From: Myxococcales bacterium
Lineage (GTDB): Bacteria; Myxococcota; UBA796; SXON01
Assembly: GCA_009692585.1 (NCBI GenBank)
Contig: SHYX01000025.1
Location: 1 to 64,000, forward strand
Direction of reading: 5' to 3'
DNA length: 64,000 bases
Below, one piece after another: positions 43,707-51,778 of this stretch. Every line of letters begins with the position of its first letter. Within the stretch, counting starts at the first letter, position 1. A program made the position numbers and the translations under genes. The notes under the pieces were generated by a model, which did no database searches, was not told the DNA's origin, and saw only the letters and a program-made list of their open reading frames with translations.

Positions 43707-45274
43707 GCATGCTCCTCGTCCTGTACGCCTGCGCCGGAGCCGACACCGCCTCTGACGCCGACGACCCGGTCGACGAGCCCCCGCGCGAGTGCGACGCGCC
43801 AGTTCTGGCCCTCCAGAACGACTTCCCGCTCGAGACGCTCCCCGCCACCTACGACCACCGCCACACCCAACAGGGCGTGGCCCTCGGCGACATCGACGGC
43901 GACGGGTGGATCGACGCGATCTTCGGCTTCGGCAGCGGCTCGGCGGGCTTCCGGAACGACGGGACCGGCAACCTTGTCTACGACGCCACCATCGACATGG
44001 ACGGCGGCCCGATGCCCAGCGGACAGGGCGCGGCGCTCGCCGACCTCGACGGCGACGACGACCTGGACCTCTACATCGGGCGGGACCGGGGCTGGCTCGC
44101 GGTGATCGGCATCAACGACGGTGCCGGCCACTTCACCGGCACCGAGCTGCCCGGCTCGGCCATCGCCACCATGACCGGCAGCTTCGCCGACTTCGACGGC
44201 GACCTCGACCTCGACCTCTTCGTGGGCGCCACCATCACCGACACCGATGGGACCGGCGTCGTCGACGGCACCATCACCCAAGGGGACGGCGACCAGTTCT
44301 ACATCCAGGACGAGAACGGGACCTTCACCAACCGAACGGACCGGTTTCCCGTGGCAGACATGTTCGGTTGGACGTTTCAGGGCTCACCCATCGACTACGA
44401 CGACGACGGCGACCTGGACCTGTACATGGCCCACGACTGGGGCGCCTACATCCAACCCAACCGGATGATGCGAAACGACGGACACGCCACCTTCACCCGC
44501 GATGCCGAGTGCGCCTGTGAGCTCGTCCAGTACTCGATGGGTGCCGCCGTCGGTGATGCCAACGAAGACGGCGTGCCCGACCTGTTTTCTACCGACATCG
44601 GTGGCCCCGAACTCCAACTGAACCTCGGTGATGGCACCTTCGTCGACGCCACCCAGGCCCTGGGCGCCATCATTCCCGCCAGCGAAACGTCGCTGACGTC
44701 GTGGGGGACGAGCTTTCTGGACCTCGACCAGGACAGCTACATGGACCTGGTGGCCGTCCATGGGCAGCTGGGCCAGCCCGAGCTCATCGGTGAGGCGGCC
44801 GGCACCAACGGCATGGTGGACGGAGATCTCCAGTACGACCAGGTGCTCCTGGGGCAGGAGGACGGCAGCTTCGTCCTGTCCGATGTCGGGTTCATCGACG
44901 GGGAGCGCAAACGAGCGGTGGCGGTCGGAGACCTCGACCGCGACGGGGATCCCGACCTTGTCACCGCCGGCAAGTACTTCATGCGGCAGTGGCGTACCGA
45001 GGGGGGCTGCGGGGCCGGCGTCCGGGTGTTGCTCGCAGGAAAGGGCCGCAACCGCGACGCCATCGGGGCCAAGGTGACCGTCGGCATCGGCGAGCGCGAA
45101 GTCACCCAATGGATGCTACCGTCGACGACATTTTCGTCCAATGCACCTGAGCTCTATTTCGGCGTCGGTGCCGCCCATCGTTTGGACAGCATCCACGTGG
45201 TCTGGCCCGACGGGACGGTGTCAGATTCCGGCGAAGCGCTGCCGGGCGCGACGGTTGAGTTAGAGTGGCCGTGA
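43703..45274 (+). CDS. CRTAC1-like FG-GAP/ASPIC-UnbV lipoprotein
   Basis: Predicted lipoprotein of 523 residues starting MSMLLVLYAC (Cys10). An in-frame TGA lies directly before the ATG, so the signal cannot be longer. Six or more FG-GAP repeats (LGDIDGDGWIDAIFGFG, ADLDGDDDLDLYIG, FADFDGDLDLDLFVG, IDYDDDGDLDLYMAHDWG, VGDANEDGVPDLFSTD, VGDLDRDGDPDLVTAG) build a propeller. The C-terminal ASPIC/UnbV domain reads AIGAKVTVGIG, then SNAPELYFGVGAAHRLDSIHVVWPDG. This is the CRTAC1 architecture, secreted and calcium-binding. A paralogue lies tail to tail 13 bp away. Confidence 0.85.
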   Translation: MSMLLVLYACAGADTASDADDPVDEPPRECDAPVLALQNDFPLETLPATYDHRHTQQGVALGDIDGDGWIDAIFGFGSGSAGFRNDGTGNLVYDATIDMDGGPMPSGQGAALADLDGDDDLDLYIGRDRGWLAVIGINDGAGHFTGTELPGSAIATMTGSFADFDGDLDLDLFVGATITDTDGTGVVDGTITQGDGDQFYIQDENGTFTNRTDRFPVADMFGWTFQGSPIDYDDDGDLDLYMAHDWGAYIQPNRMMRNDGHATFTRDAECACELVQYSMGAAVGDANEDGVPDLFSTDIGGPELQLNLGDGTFVDATQALGAIIPASETSLTSWGTSFLDLDQDSYMDLVAVHGQLGQPELIGEAAGTNGMVDGDLQYDQVLLGQEDGSFVLSDVGFIDGERKRAVAVGDLDRDGDPDLVTAGKYFMRQWRTEGGCGAGVRVLLAGKGRNRDAIGAKVTVGIGEREVTQWMLPSTTFSSNAPELYFGVGAAHRLDSIHVVWPDGTVSDSGEALPGATVELEWP

Positions 45275-45287
45275 GTTCCCTGAGACC

Positions 45288-46832
45288 CTACTCCCCCTGC
45301 TCCACGTCGATGATCGAGCCCAACGGAACATCGACCAACTCCGTCTGCCGTCCGTCCTGCCAGGTGATGACGATGTGTTCGGCGAACGCGTAACCGCCGA
45401 AGCCAACATAGACCTCGTCGGCGTTGGACGAACTGGTGGTCGAGGGAAGGTGCCAAAGGCGTTGGGACCCGCCCGCGACCTCGACGTCGATCCGCGCACC
45501 CACGAGGTTGTTGCCATGCAGACGCAAGGTGGCGCCGGGGGGACAGCCGCCGCCGGTCTGGAACTGTTGGAGGAAATACTTGCCCACGCTCACAATGTCC
45601 GGGCGCCCGTCTCGATCGAAGTCGCCTGTTGCGTAGGCCCGGGTGCGCGGCCCGTCGGCGAAGGCGTCGGTGCCCAAGCGGGCGAAACTACCCGCGCCGT
45701 CGGACAACAACACCTGGTTGGGTTGGACGGCGCCGTCCTCCCCATCGATGCCCGAGGCCTGAAAATTCTGGCCGCTCTGTCCGAAGGTGACGACGAGGTC
45801 CTGGTCGCGGTCGGCGTCCAGGTCGACAAAGCCGGTTCCCCAGCTCACCATGCTCTCGGGCGCCGCGGGAACATAGGCGTCGCCGGCCACGAGCGTGGCG
45901 TTGACGAAGGCGCCGCCGCCGGTGTTGACCAGCAGCTCCGGCGGCCCCACGTCGGTGACGTAGAGGTCGGGGAGGCCGTCCTGGTTCGCATCGCCCACTG
46001 CCACTCCCATCGAGTACAAGGCCAGGTCGCAGCCACAGTCCGCGGCCTTGGTGAAGTGGGCGCTACCGTCGTTCAGCAGCAGGTGATTGGGCTCGATGTA
46101 GGGCCCCGCGTCATTGCCGACGTACAGGTCCAGGTCGCCGTCGGCATCCACGTCCAGCCACACCGTGTGCAGCGTCATTCCGAAGCGTGTGTCCTCGGGG
46201 AGGGCCCCCACCGCCTCGGTGAAACGATGGTCGGGACCCTGCACCAGCAGCAGGTTCCGATCGCCCACCCCCCTCCCGCTGGCGATGTCCTCGTAGGTCA
46301 TGTCCGGCACCGCCGCCGACAGGTAGGCATCGAGATCCCCGTCGCCATCGGCATCTCCGAAGGCGATCGCGTAGGTCGTCACCGCCGTTCCGGGGATGGA
46401 CTCCGCGGTGAACCGCCCTGTGCCGTCGTTCCAGAGCAGCCAGGCATCCCCCGTCCAACTGCCCAACATCGCGTCGAGGTCGCCGTCCCCGTCCAGGTCG
46501 GCGAGCGCTACCGCCTCGGAGGCAGGCAACACATTCGAGACAAGCGAAATTGTATCATCGAGTTCAAGCACGCCGGCACCGTCGTTTCGCAAGCCGAAGG
46601 AGCCGCCTCCCCAGGCAACCAGGGCGTCGAGCCAACCGTCTCCGTCAAGGTCGCCGACGCCCACACCCTGCACGGTGTGCCTCACGTCGGCGCGCGCTGG
46701 CAGGCTGGACTCGGACAGCGTCATGGCCTGCGTCATCTCCAGCGGCACACAAGCCGCGGGCGGGAGGACGTCGGCCACCTCTACACCCGGCGCGGAATCG
46801 TCGGGTGTGACACATCCGAGGAGCAACAGCAC
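45288..46832 (-). CDS. CRTAC1-like FG-GAP/ASPIC-UnbV lipoprotein, paralogue
   Basis: Predicted lipoprotein of 514 residues starting at GTG 46832 (MLLLLGC, Cys7). A TGA lies one codon upstream in frame and TATGCT lies 5 nt before the start. The repeats and order match the plus-strand neighbour: VGDLDGDGWLDALVAWG, ADLDGDGDLDAMLG, FGDADGDGDLDAYL, LDVDADGDLDLYVGNDAGPYIEPN, VGDANQDGLPDLYVTDVG, TGDFDRDGRPDIVSVGKYF. It ends in ARIDVEVAGG, SNADEVYVGFGGYAFAEHIVITWQDGR. The two probably arose by inverted duplication and may act on the same ligand. Confidence 0.85.
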   Translation of the reverse strand: MLLLLGCVTPDDSAPGVEVADVLPPAACVPLEMTQAMTLSESSLPARADVRHTVQGVGVGDLDGDGWLDALVAWGGGSFGLRNDGAGVLELDDTISLVSNVLPASEAVALADLDGDGDLDAMLGSWTGDAWLLWNDGTGRFTAESIPGTAVTTYAIAFGDADGDGDLDAYLSAAVPDMTYEDIASGRGVGDRNLLLVQGPDHRFTEAVGALPEDTRFGMTLHTVWLDVDADGDLDLYVGNDAGPYIEPNHLLLNDGSAHFTKAADCGCDLALYSMGVAVGDANQDGLPDLYVTDVGPPELLVNTGGGAFVNATLVAGDAYVPAAPESMVSWGTGFVDLDADRDQDLVVTFGQSGQNFQASGIDGEDGAVQPNQVLLSDGAGSFARLGTDAFADGPRTRAYATGDFDRDGRPDIVSVGKYFLQQFQTGGGCPPGATLRLHGNNLVGARIDVEVAGGSQRLWHLPSTTSSSNADEVYVGFGGYAFAEHIVITWQDGRQTELVDVPLGSIIDVEQGE

Positions 46833-46843
46833 GCATCAGCATA
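46833..46843 (-). promoter_or_regulatory. -10 element of a leaderless promoter
   Basis: Minus-strand TATGCT (46843-46838), 5 nt (GATGC), then GTG 46832. Confidence 0.45.
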
Positions 46844-46913
46844 GCGTGGGCCGGACCCAGGTGCCCAGGGCGTGGCGCCCTGGCCTTTCACGCCCATTCG
46901 TCCCCACCGTGGA

Positions 46914-46925
46914 TAAACTCCCCTG
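46914..46925 (+). promoter_or_regulatory. -10 element of a leaderless promoter
   Basis: TAAACT (46914-46919), CCCCTG, then GTG 46926. It marks GTG 46926 rather than ATG 46950 as the start of the Uma2 gene. Confidence 0.45.
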
Positions 46926-47667
46926 GTGTCCCGCCCGCGCCCGCCCCCAATGCTCGCTCCCGGCCCGTTCAAGGTCGCCGACCTCCCCTCGAAAAGTCAG
47001 TATGAGCTGGACAATGGCCACCCGGTGCTGTGCCTGCCTACCCCCGCGGGGGGGCGCTCAGCGCAACGGCGGGCTGATCATCCGCACCGATCCGGCAGTG
47101 GTTCGGGCGGGCGTGGAGGTCGGGTTCGACCTTGGGAATGAGACGCTTCGTGCGCCCGACGTGTCGGTCATGGCGCCAGACTCGGGGGACGAGTGGGCGC
47201 AAAGGGCGCCGCCGCTCGCGATCGAGTATGCAGACTCGGGCCAAGATAACGCAGACCTCACCAATAAAATCGGGCAATTGCTCAACGCGGGAACCAAGGC
47301 CGTTTGGATCGTACGACTGACGGGGGTTCGCCGCGTCGAGGTCCACGAAGCGGGTGTGCAGGGGTTCCGCATCGTATCCGCGAATGAGGATCTTTCTTTG
47401 CCGGGTGTGCTGGCGAATCCTTTTCCCGCCGCGGCGCTGTTCGACTCCGACCAGGCGGATCGGGTGGCGCTCCGAAACCTGCTCGATCGGTTCGGATACG
47501 TGCACCCGGCGGCGGCTCGCGAAGAAGGCCGGGAAGAGGGCCGCATGCTGGCCCTACGACACGCCGCCGCGGCCGTGCTTCGGAAGGCGGGCGAGGCCGA
47601 TCCGGAGGCGCGCAGCTCGGCGTTCGACGGCGACGCGCTGCTGGAGGTCATCGTTCACGGCGCGTAG
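46926..47667 (+). pseudogene. Uma2-family (DUF820) nuclease, frameshifted at a G7 run
   Basis: The first frame from GTG 46926 gives LAPGPFKVADLPSKSQYELDNGHPVLCLPTPAGG. After the seven Gs at 47048-47054 the protein continues in another frame: AQRNGGLIIRTDPAVVRAGVEVGFDLG, LRAPDVSVMAPDSG, PPLAIEYADSGQDNADLTNKIGQLLNAGTKAVWIV. Removing one G rejoins the frames into about 246 residues. Uma2 proteins have a restriction-endonuclease-like PD-(D/E)xK fold; here APDVSVM and the AIEYADS region hold the acidic residues. A Glu/Arg-rich tail follows. Either slippage-type phase variation, a dead gene or a sequencing error. Confidence 0.7.
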
Positions 47668-47725
47668 AGTTCGGCAGATAAACCTCGGCCCCGACTACGC
47701 CCATCTGGGGCGGTCCTGAACGCGG

Positions 47726-48052
47726 TTGCCGCCGTTCCCCAGCGATGGCGATATCTGGCAACCATCGCAGCAGGCGCGCTCCGCGGACACCCCCGAATTC
47801 CTGACCCTCCCCGAAGTCGCCGCCCTGCTCCGCATCGGCGAGCGCACCGCCTACGACCTCGCCCGCTCCCAGCGCATCCCCGCCGCGAAGGTCGGTGGGC
47901 AGTGGCGCATCCGCCGCGCCGACCTCGACGCCTGGATCGCCCGTGGTGGTGAAGCCGCGTCCCTCGACGTCCCCTTCGTGTTCACGAGCAACGGCGACGA
48001 CTTCATGTTCCACGACCGCACCGGGCGCTCGACCCCGTGGAGCGGTTCCTGA
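47726..48052 (+). CDS. Excisionase-type helix-turn-helix protein with HsdR-derived tail
   Basis: Protein of 108 residues from TTG 47726. Residues 25-73 are an excisionase/HTH_17 domain (FLTLPEVAALLRIGERTAYDLARS, VGGQWRIRRADLDAWIARG). The last 30 residues (DVPFVFTSNGDDFMFHDRTGR) instead match the middle of type I restriction HsdR proteins, where similar text precedes the helicase domain. The HTH gene thus seems fused by deletion to an hsdR fragment. The HTH part may still bind DNA. The start is uncertain and no ribosome-binding site or -10 was seen. Confidence 0.55.
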   Translation: MPPFPSDGDIWQPSQQARSADTPEFLTLPEVAALLRIGERTAYDLARSQRIPAAKVGGQWRIRRADLDAWIARGGEAASLDVPFVFTSNGDDFMFHDRTGRSTPWSGS

Positions 48053-48237
48053 CGATGGAGCAGTTCCCGAGTCCCGCCGATCTCTGGAGCCGCTACCGGG
48101 CGTGGAAGGGGCTCTCCGACGAGGCGGAGAAGGTCGTCCGCATCCCGTACCACGACGACGGCGGCGGCAAGGAGCCGCGCTACTACCAGCGCGTCGCGAT
48201 CCAGCGCACCATCGAAGCGGTCGCCCGAGGGCAGCGA
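47962..48237 (+). pseudogene. Type I restriction HsdR fragment
   Basis: Starts in the frame of the HTH gene (VPFVFTSNGDDFMFHDRTG) and, after a one-base loss in the GGG at 48023-48025, continues in the next frame: ALDPVERFLTMEQFPSPADL, WSRYRAWKGLSDEAEKVV, PRYYQRVAIQRTIEAVARGQ. These are the residues just before Walker A of the HsdR motor domain. The sequence breaks at about 48237 before any motor motif. Adding one G restores the frame. The 147 bases from 48238 to the fumarase stop hold no gene that could be recognised. Confidence 0.6.
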
Positions 48238-48384
48238 CCTCCACGGCCAGTTCGCCGCCGCCGCCGTCCACCACCTCGACGTGTAGGAGCCCGCCTTGCT
48301 CCAGCGGGCCGGCGAGGGCCTCGCCGATGGGGTGTGGTTCCACCAGCAGAAGTGGGTCACCGGCGCCGCCGCCTCTGACTCTCC

Positions 48385-50022
48385 CTACTTCCCATCATGA
48401 ATCGCCGCCGCGAACTCGGCGAAGAAGTCGTTTCCCTTGTCATCCACCACGACGAACGCGGGGAAGTTCTCAACCTCGATCTTCCACACCGCCTCCATGC
48501 CCAGCTCGGGCATGTCGAGGACCTCGACCTTGCGGATGTTGTCACGCGCCAGGAGCGCGGCGGGACCGCCGATGCTGCCCAGGTAGAAACCACCGTGTTT
48601 GTGACAGGCCGCGGTCACGCCCTTGGAGCGGTTCCCCTTCGCCAACATGACCATGCTGCCGCCGTGCTGTTGGAACAGGTCGACGTAGCTGTCCATCCGG
48701 CCGGCGGTGGTGGGGCCGAAACTGCCAGACGCCATGCCGTCGGGCGTCTTGGCGGGACCCGCGTAGTACACGGGATGGTTCTTGAGGTAGTCGGGGAGGC
48801 CCTCGCCGCGATCGATCCGCTCTTTCAGCCGCGCGTGGGCGATGTCACGAGCCACGATCATCGGCCCCGACAGCGACACCCGCGTGCGCACCGGGAGCCC
48901 GGACAACGTCTGTCGCAATTCGGCCATCGGGCGCGTCAGGTCCAAGGCAACACACTCGGCGCTGAGGTCCGCGGCACTGGGCTCGGGGAGGTACTGCGCC
49001 GGGTCACGCTCGAGGGCCTCCAGGAACACGCCGGCCGCGGTGATGCGGGCGCGCGCCTGGCGATCGGCGCTGCAGGAGACGCCGATGCCCACTGGACAGC
49101 TGGCGCCGTGCCGCGGCAGGCGGATGACGCGCACGTCGTGGCAGAAGTACTTGCCACCGAACTGAGCGCCGATGCCGATGCGCCGGCTCAACTCCAAGAC
49201 CTCGCCCTCCAGCGCAAGGTCGCGCACCGCGTGCCCGAGGCGATTGCCCGCCGTGGGCAGGTCGTCCAGGTACTTGCAACTGGCGAGCTTCACGGTCTTG
49301 AGGCACTGCTCCGCCGAGGTGCCGCCGATGACGATCGCTAGGTGGTACGGGGGGCAGGCCGAGGTACCGAGGGACTTCATCTTCTCTTCGAGGAAGCGCA
49401 TCAGCGACGCCGGATTGAGGAGCGCCTTGGTCTCCTGGTACAGGAAGGTCTTGTTGGCCGAGCCGCCGCCCTTGGTGATGAACAGAAACTCGTAGGCCGC
49501 CCCTTCGGTGGCGTAGATCTCGACCTGGGCGGGCAGGTTGGTGCCGGTGTTGGCCTCCTCGAAGGTGCTCAACGGCGCGAGCTGCGAATACCGGAGGTTG
49601 GTCTCGGTGTAGGTGCGGAACACCCCTTTGGCGATCGCCGCCTCGTCGCCCCCGCCGGTCCACACCTCCTGGCCCTTCTTCCCCATCACGATGGCGGTGC
49701 CGGTGTCCTGACAGCTTGGCAGCACCATGCCCGCCGACACGCCCGCGTTGAGCAACATCTGACGCGCCACGAAGCGGTCGTTGGCGCTGGCTTCGGGGTC
49801 GACAAGGATCGCCGCGAGCTGGCGAAGGTGGGCCGGCCGAAACAGGTGGCTGATGTCCCGGATCGCCTCCCGCGTCAGCTCGGTGAGCACCGAAGGCTCG
49901 ACGATCAGGACGTCCCGGCCACGGAACCGGTCGACCGAAACCCCGTCCACATCGAGCTTGCGGAAGGGCGTCGCATCCGCGTGCGCGTGGGGAAACATCT
50001 CCTGGAACACGAACTCGGGCAT
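48385..50022 (-). CDS. fumA: Fumarate hydratase, class I
   Basis: [4Fe-4S] enzyme interconverting fumarate and malate in the TCA cycle. The 545-residue protein joins the alpha and beta parts of class I fumarases. Cluster Cys candidates include [16 protein letters not shown] (Cys104), [19 protein letters not shown] and [14 protein letters not shown]. The C-terminal half has [53 protein letters not shown] and [40 protein letters not shown] 50022 has GAGG 8 nt upstream. A 90-nt structured repeat ends 24 nt before the start on the same strand. Confidence 0.95.
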   Translation of the reverse strand: MPEFVFQEMFPHAHADATPFRKLDVDGVSVDRFRGRDVLIVEPSVLTELTREAIRDISHLFRPAHLRQLAAILVDPEASANDRFVARQMLLNAGVSAGMVLPSCQDTGTAIVMGKKGQEVWTGGGDEAAIAKGVFRTYTETNLRYSQLAPLSTFEEANTGTNLPAQVEIYATEGAAYEFLFITKGGGSANKTFLYQETKALLNPASLMRFLEEKMKSLGTSACPPYHLAIVIGGTSAEQCLKTVKLASCKYLDDLPTAGNRLGHAVRDLALEGEVLELSRRIGIGAQFGGKYFCHDVRVIRLPRHGASCPVGIGVSCSADRQARARITAAGVFLEALERDPAQYLPEPSAADLSAECVALDLTRPMAELRQTLSGLPVRTRVSLSGPMIVARDIAHARLKERIDRGEGLPDYLKNHPVYYAGPAKTPDGMASGSFGPTTAGRMDSYVDLFQQHGGSMVMLAKGNRSKGVTAACHKHGGFYLGSIGGPAALLARDNIRKVEVLDMPELGMEAVWKIEVENFPAFVVVDDKGNDFFAEFAAAIHDGK

Positions 50023-50046
50023 CCGGACCTCAAGCTGGCAGGCTAT

Positions 50047-50136
50047 CCAGAAACGGGGGACGACGCTCGCCGCGTCCTCCCCCTACCGTCGCCTACCCTC
50101 CAGCCTCCAAGCTACGCTTTCCGGCCTACGGCGGCG
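50047..50136 (-). repeat. 90-nt structured repeat, copy 2 (fumarase leader)
   Basis: Second copy of the element at 16865-16954, 86 of 90 bases identical, with no gaps and in the same orientation relative to the following minus-strand gene. The hairpin at 50126-50102 keeps its outer stem through a G-U pair (GGCC/GGCU). The hairpin at 50083-50055 pairs GGGGGAGGACGC with GCGUCGUCCCCC around GGCGA. In this copy GUCGCC at the 5' edge can also pair with GGCGAC. The fumarase start codon lies 24 nt beyond its 3' end. Confidence 0.7.
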
Positions 50137-50206
50137 ACTCTCCCCCACCTGGGCGTCACCCATCCCCGCGCCCGACGCGACCCCCGCGGGAGAAGCGGCC
50201 CCGCCG

Positions 50207-51778
50207 ATGACCGAACCCAAGAGTCGTGTTTCCATTGCGGTGTTCCTGGCTTTGGCCGCCGCAGCGGGCGGGTGGTGGCTCTACTCGGGACTGGTCGCAC
50301 GCAGCATCAGCACCGACGATGGCATCTCGGTGCTGGCCGCCGACTCGATCATCAGGCACGGATGGCCACAGCTGCCATCGGGACTGATCTACAACCGGGC
50401 CTACCTCGCACACTACGCCCTCGCCGCATCCATCGCCACGGTAGGACGCAACGATCTGGGCCTGCTCCTTCCCGCCTGGCTCGCGAGTCTCGGCACCCAG
50501 ATCCTGCTGTGGCGGGCTGGGCAGCGGATGTTCGGCGGGCCCTGGATTGGCCTGGCGGCGGCCGCATTGGTCGCGACCAGCGGCTGGCAGGCCTGGTACG
50601 CCGGCAGCCCGCGGATGTACGGTCTGTTGGGGTTCTTCGCCACGTGGACGGCCGTGGCCGCCTGGCGGGGGCTCGTGGAGGGGCAGGCGAGACACCAGAC
50701 CGCGGCCCTGGTGGCGGCGGCGCTCGGGATCCAGGCCGAACGCGGCGCGGCGCTGGTCTTGTTCGCCGTAGTCCTGGCGGCGCTCGTGACCGAGCCGGGC
50801 GCGATCGGTCGGCGCACCGCACGCCTCTGGGGCCGGCTCCGCTTCGGCCCCGCGCAACTCGCCGGCCTCGCCGCCCTGGGGCTGTCGACGGGCCTGGCGC
50901 TATACAAGCCCACCGGGTCGTTGCGCCCCATCGTCGTCGAGGGCGGGAACATGCCCGAGTTCTTCTCGTTCTCCCTCTCGCCGCACCGTGCCGCGTCCCA
51001 CCTCGCCGCCGTAGACGCCCTGTTCCCCTTCCTGCTCGTCGGCGTGATCGGGGCGTCGGTGGCGGCCCTACGCGGCCCTCGCTCGCTGCGCTTCGTGGTG
51101 GTGACCTTCTGGGCGGCCTTGCTCCCACTGCTGCTGCTGTCCAACATGACCGGGGAACGCGTCGTCCTGTTCCTGCTCCCGCTTGCGGCGTTGGCCGTGG
51201 CCGCGGCCGGGGCAGAACTGCTGGGGCCTCGGCGAGACGCGCGCCGGCTGCTCTCCGGAGCGGGGGTGGTCCTGGTGGCCCTCTTCGCCCGGTCGGCGGT
51301 GCTCGACGAGGCGCTCACCGCCAAGGGGCGCGCCACGCACGGGCGCGGGTCCTTCATCTGGCCGAACGACTCGAAGGAGGGTCGTCCGGGTACGGAGGCG
51401 GCTCTGGTGCGACTCCGCGCGCGGATGGCTCCGGACGATCAGGTGCTGTCCAGCAATCCGTGGACCACCGACTACTACCTTGGCCGTTCCGACGGGCTGG
51501 TGCGGCAGCGCTCCATCGCCGGCAAGCGGCACGTTCGCTTTGACGAGCGACGCGACGAGTACTTCGGCCTGCCCATCATCGACGACGAGGCCACGCTCGA
51601 CGCCCTGCTCGCCGGCAGGCCGGCCGGTGCCGAAGCCTGGCTGGTCCGCGACTTCAAGGCGGACAGGTACTGGTCCAAGGACTTCTCGGCGACGATCGCG
51701 AGCCGCTTCGAAGAGGTGGACCACGGCGGCGGCGTGCGCATCTACCGCGCGGTACAGCCGACAGCCGTCGCGGAGTAG
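50207..51778 (+). CDS. Polytopic membrane glycosyltransferase-39-like protein
   Basis: Protein of 523 residues. The first span (about 10-28, VFLALAAAAGGWWLYSGLV) is followed by SISTDDGISVLAADSIIRHGWPQLPSGLIYNRAYLAHY. The paired Asp after the first span and the downstream Gly-Pro-Tyr pattern are typical of GT39/ArnT-like GT-C enzymes, which move sugars from polyprenyl phosphate. About eight to ten more spans follow, then a soluble C-terminal domain (from about 395) with SSNPWTTDYYLGRSDGLV. The substrate is unknown. Its TAG 51778 abuts the 3' end of the convergent rnpB. Confidence 0.7.
   Translation: MTEPKSRVSIAVFLALAAAAGGWWLYSGLVARSISTDDGISVLAADSIIRHGWPQLPSGLIYNRAYLAHYALAASIATVGRNDLGLLLPAWLASLGTQILLWRAGQRMFGGPWIGLAAAALVATSGWQAWYAGSPRMYGLLGFFATWTAVAAWRGLVEGQARHQTAALVAAALGIQAERGAALVLFAVVLAALVTEPGAIGRRTARLWGRLRFGPAQLAGLAALGLSTGLALYKPTGSLRPIVVEGGNMPEFFSFSLSPHRAASHLAAVDALFPFLLVGVIGASVAALRGPRSLRFVVVTFWAALLPLLLLSNMTGERVVLFLLPLAALAVAAAGAELLGPRRDARRLLSGAGVVLVALFARSAVLDEALTAKGRATHGRGSFIWPNDSKEGRPGTEAALVRLRARMAPDDQVLSSNPWTTDYYLGRSDGLVRQRSIAGKRHVRFDERRDEYFGLPIIDDEATLDALLAGRPAGAEAWLVRDFKADRYWSKDFSATIASRFEEVDHGGGVRIYRAVQPTAVAE

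Noticed and set aside
47648..48343. 231-codon minus-strand frame
   Set aside because: Antisense to the HTH/HsdR remnant; no domain or start signal.
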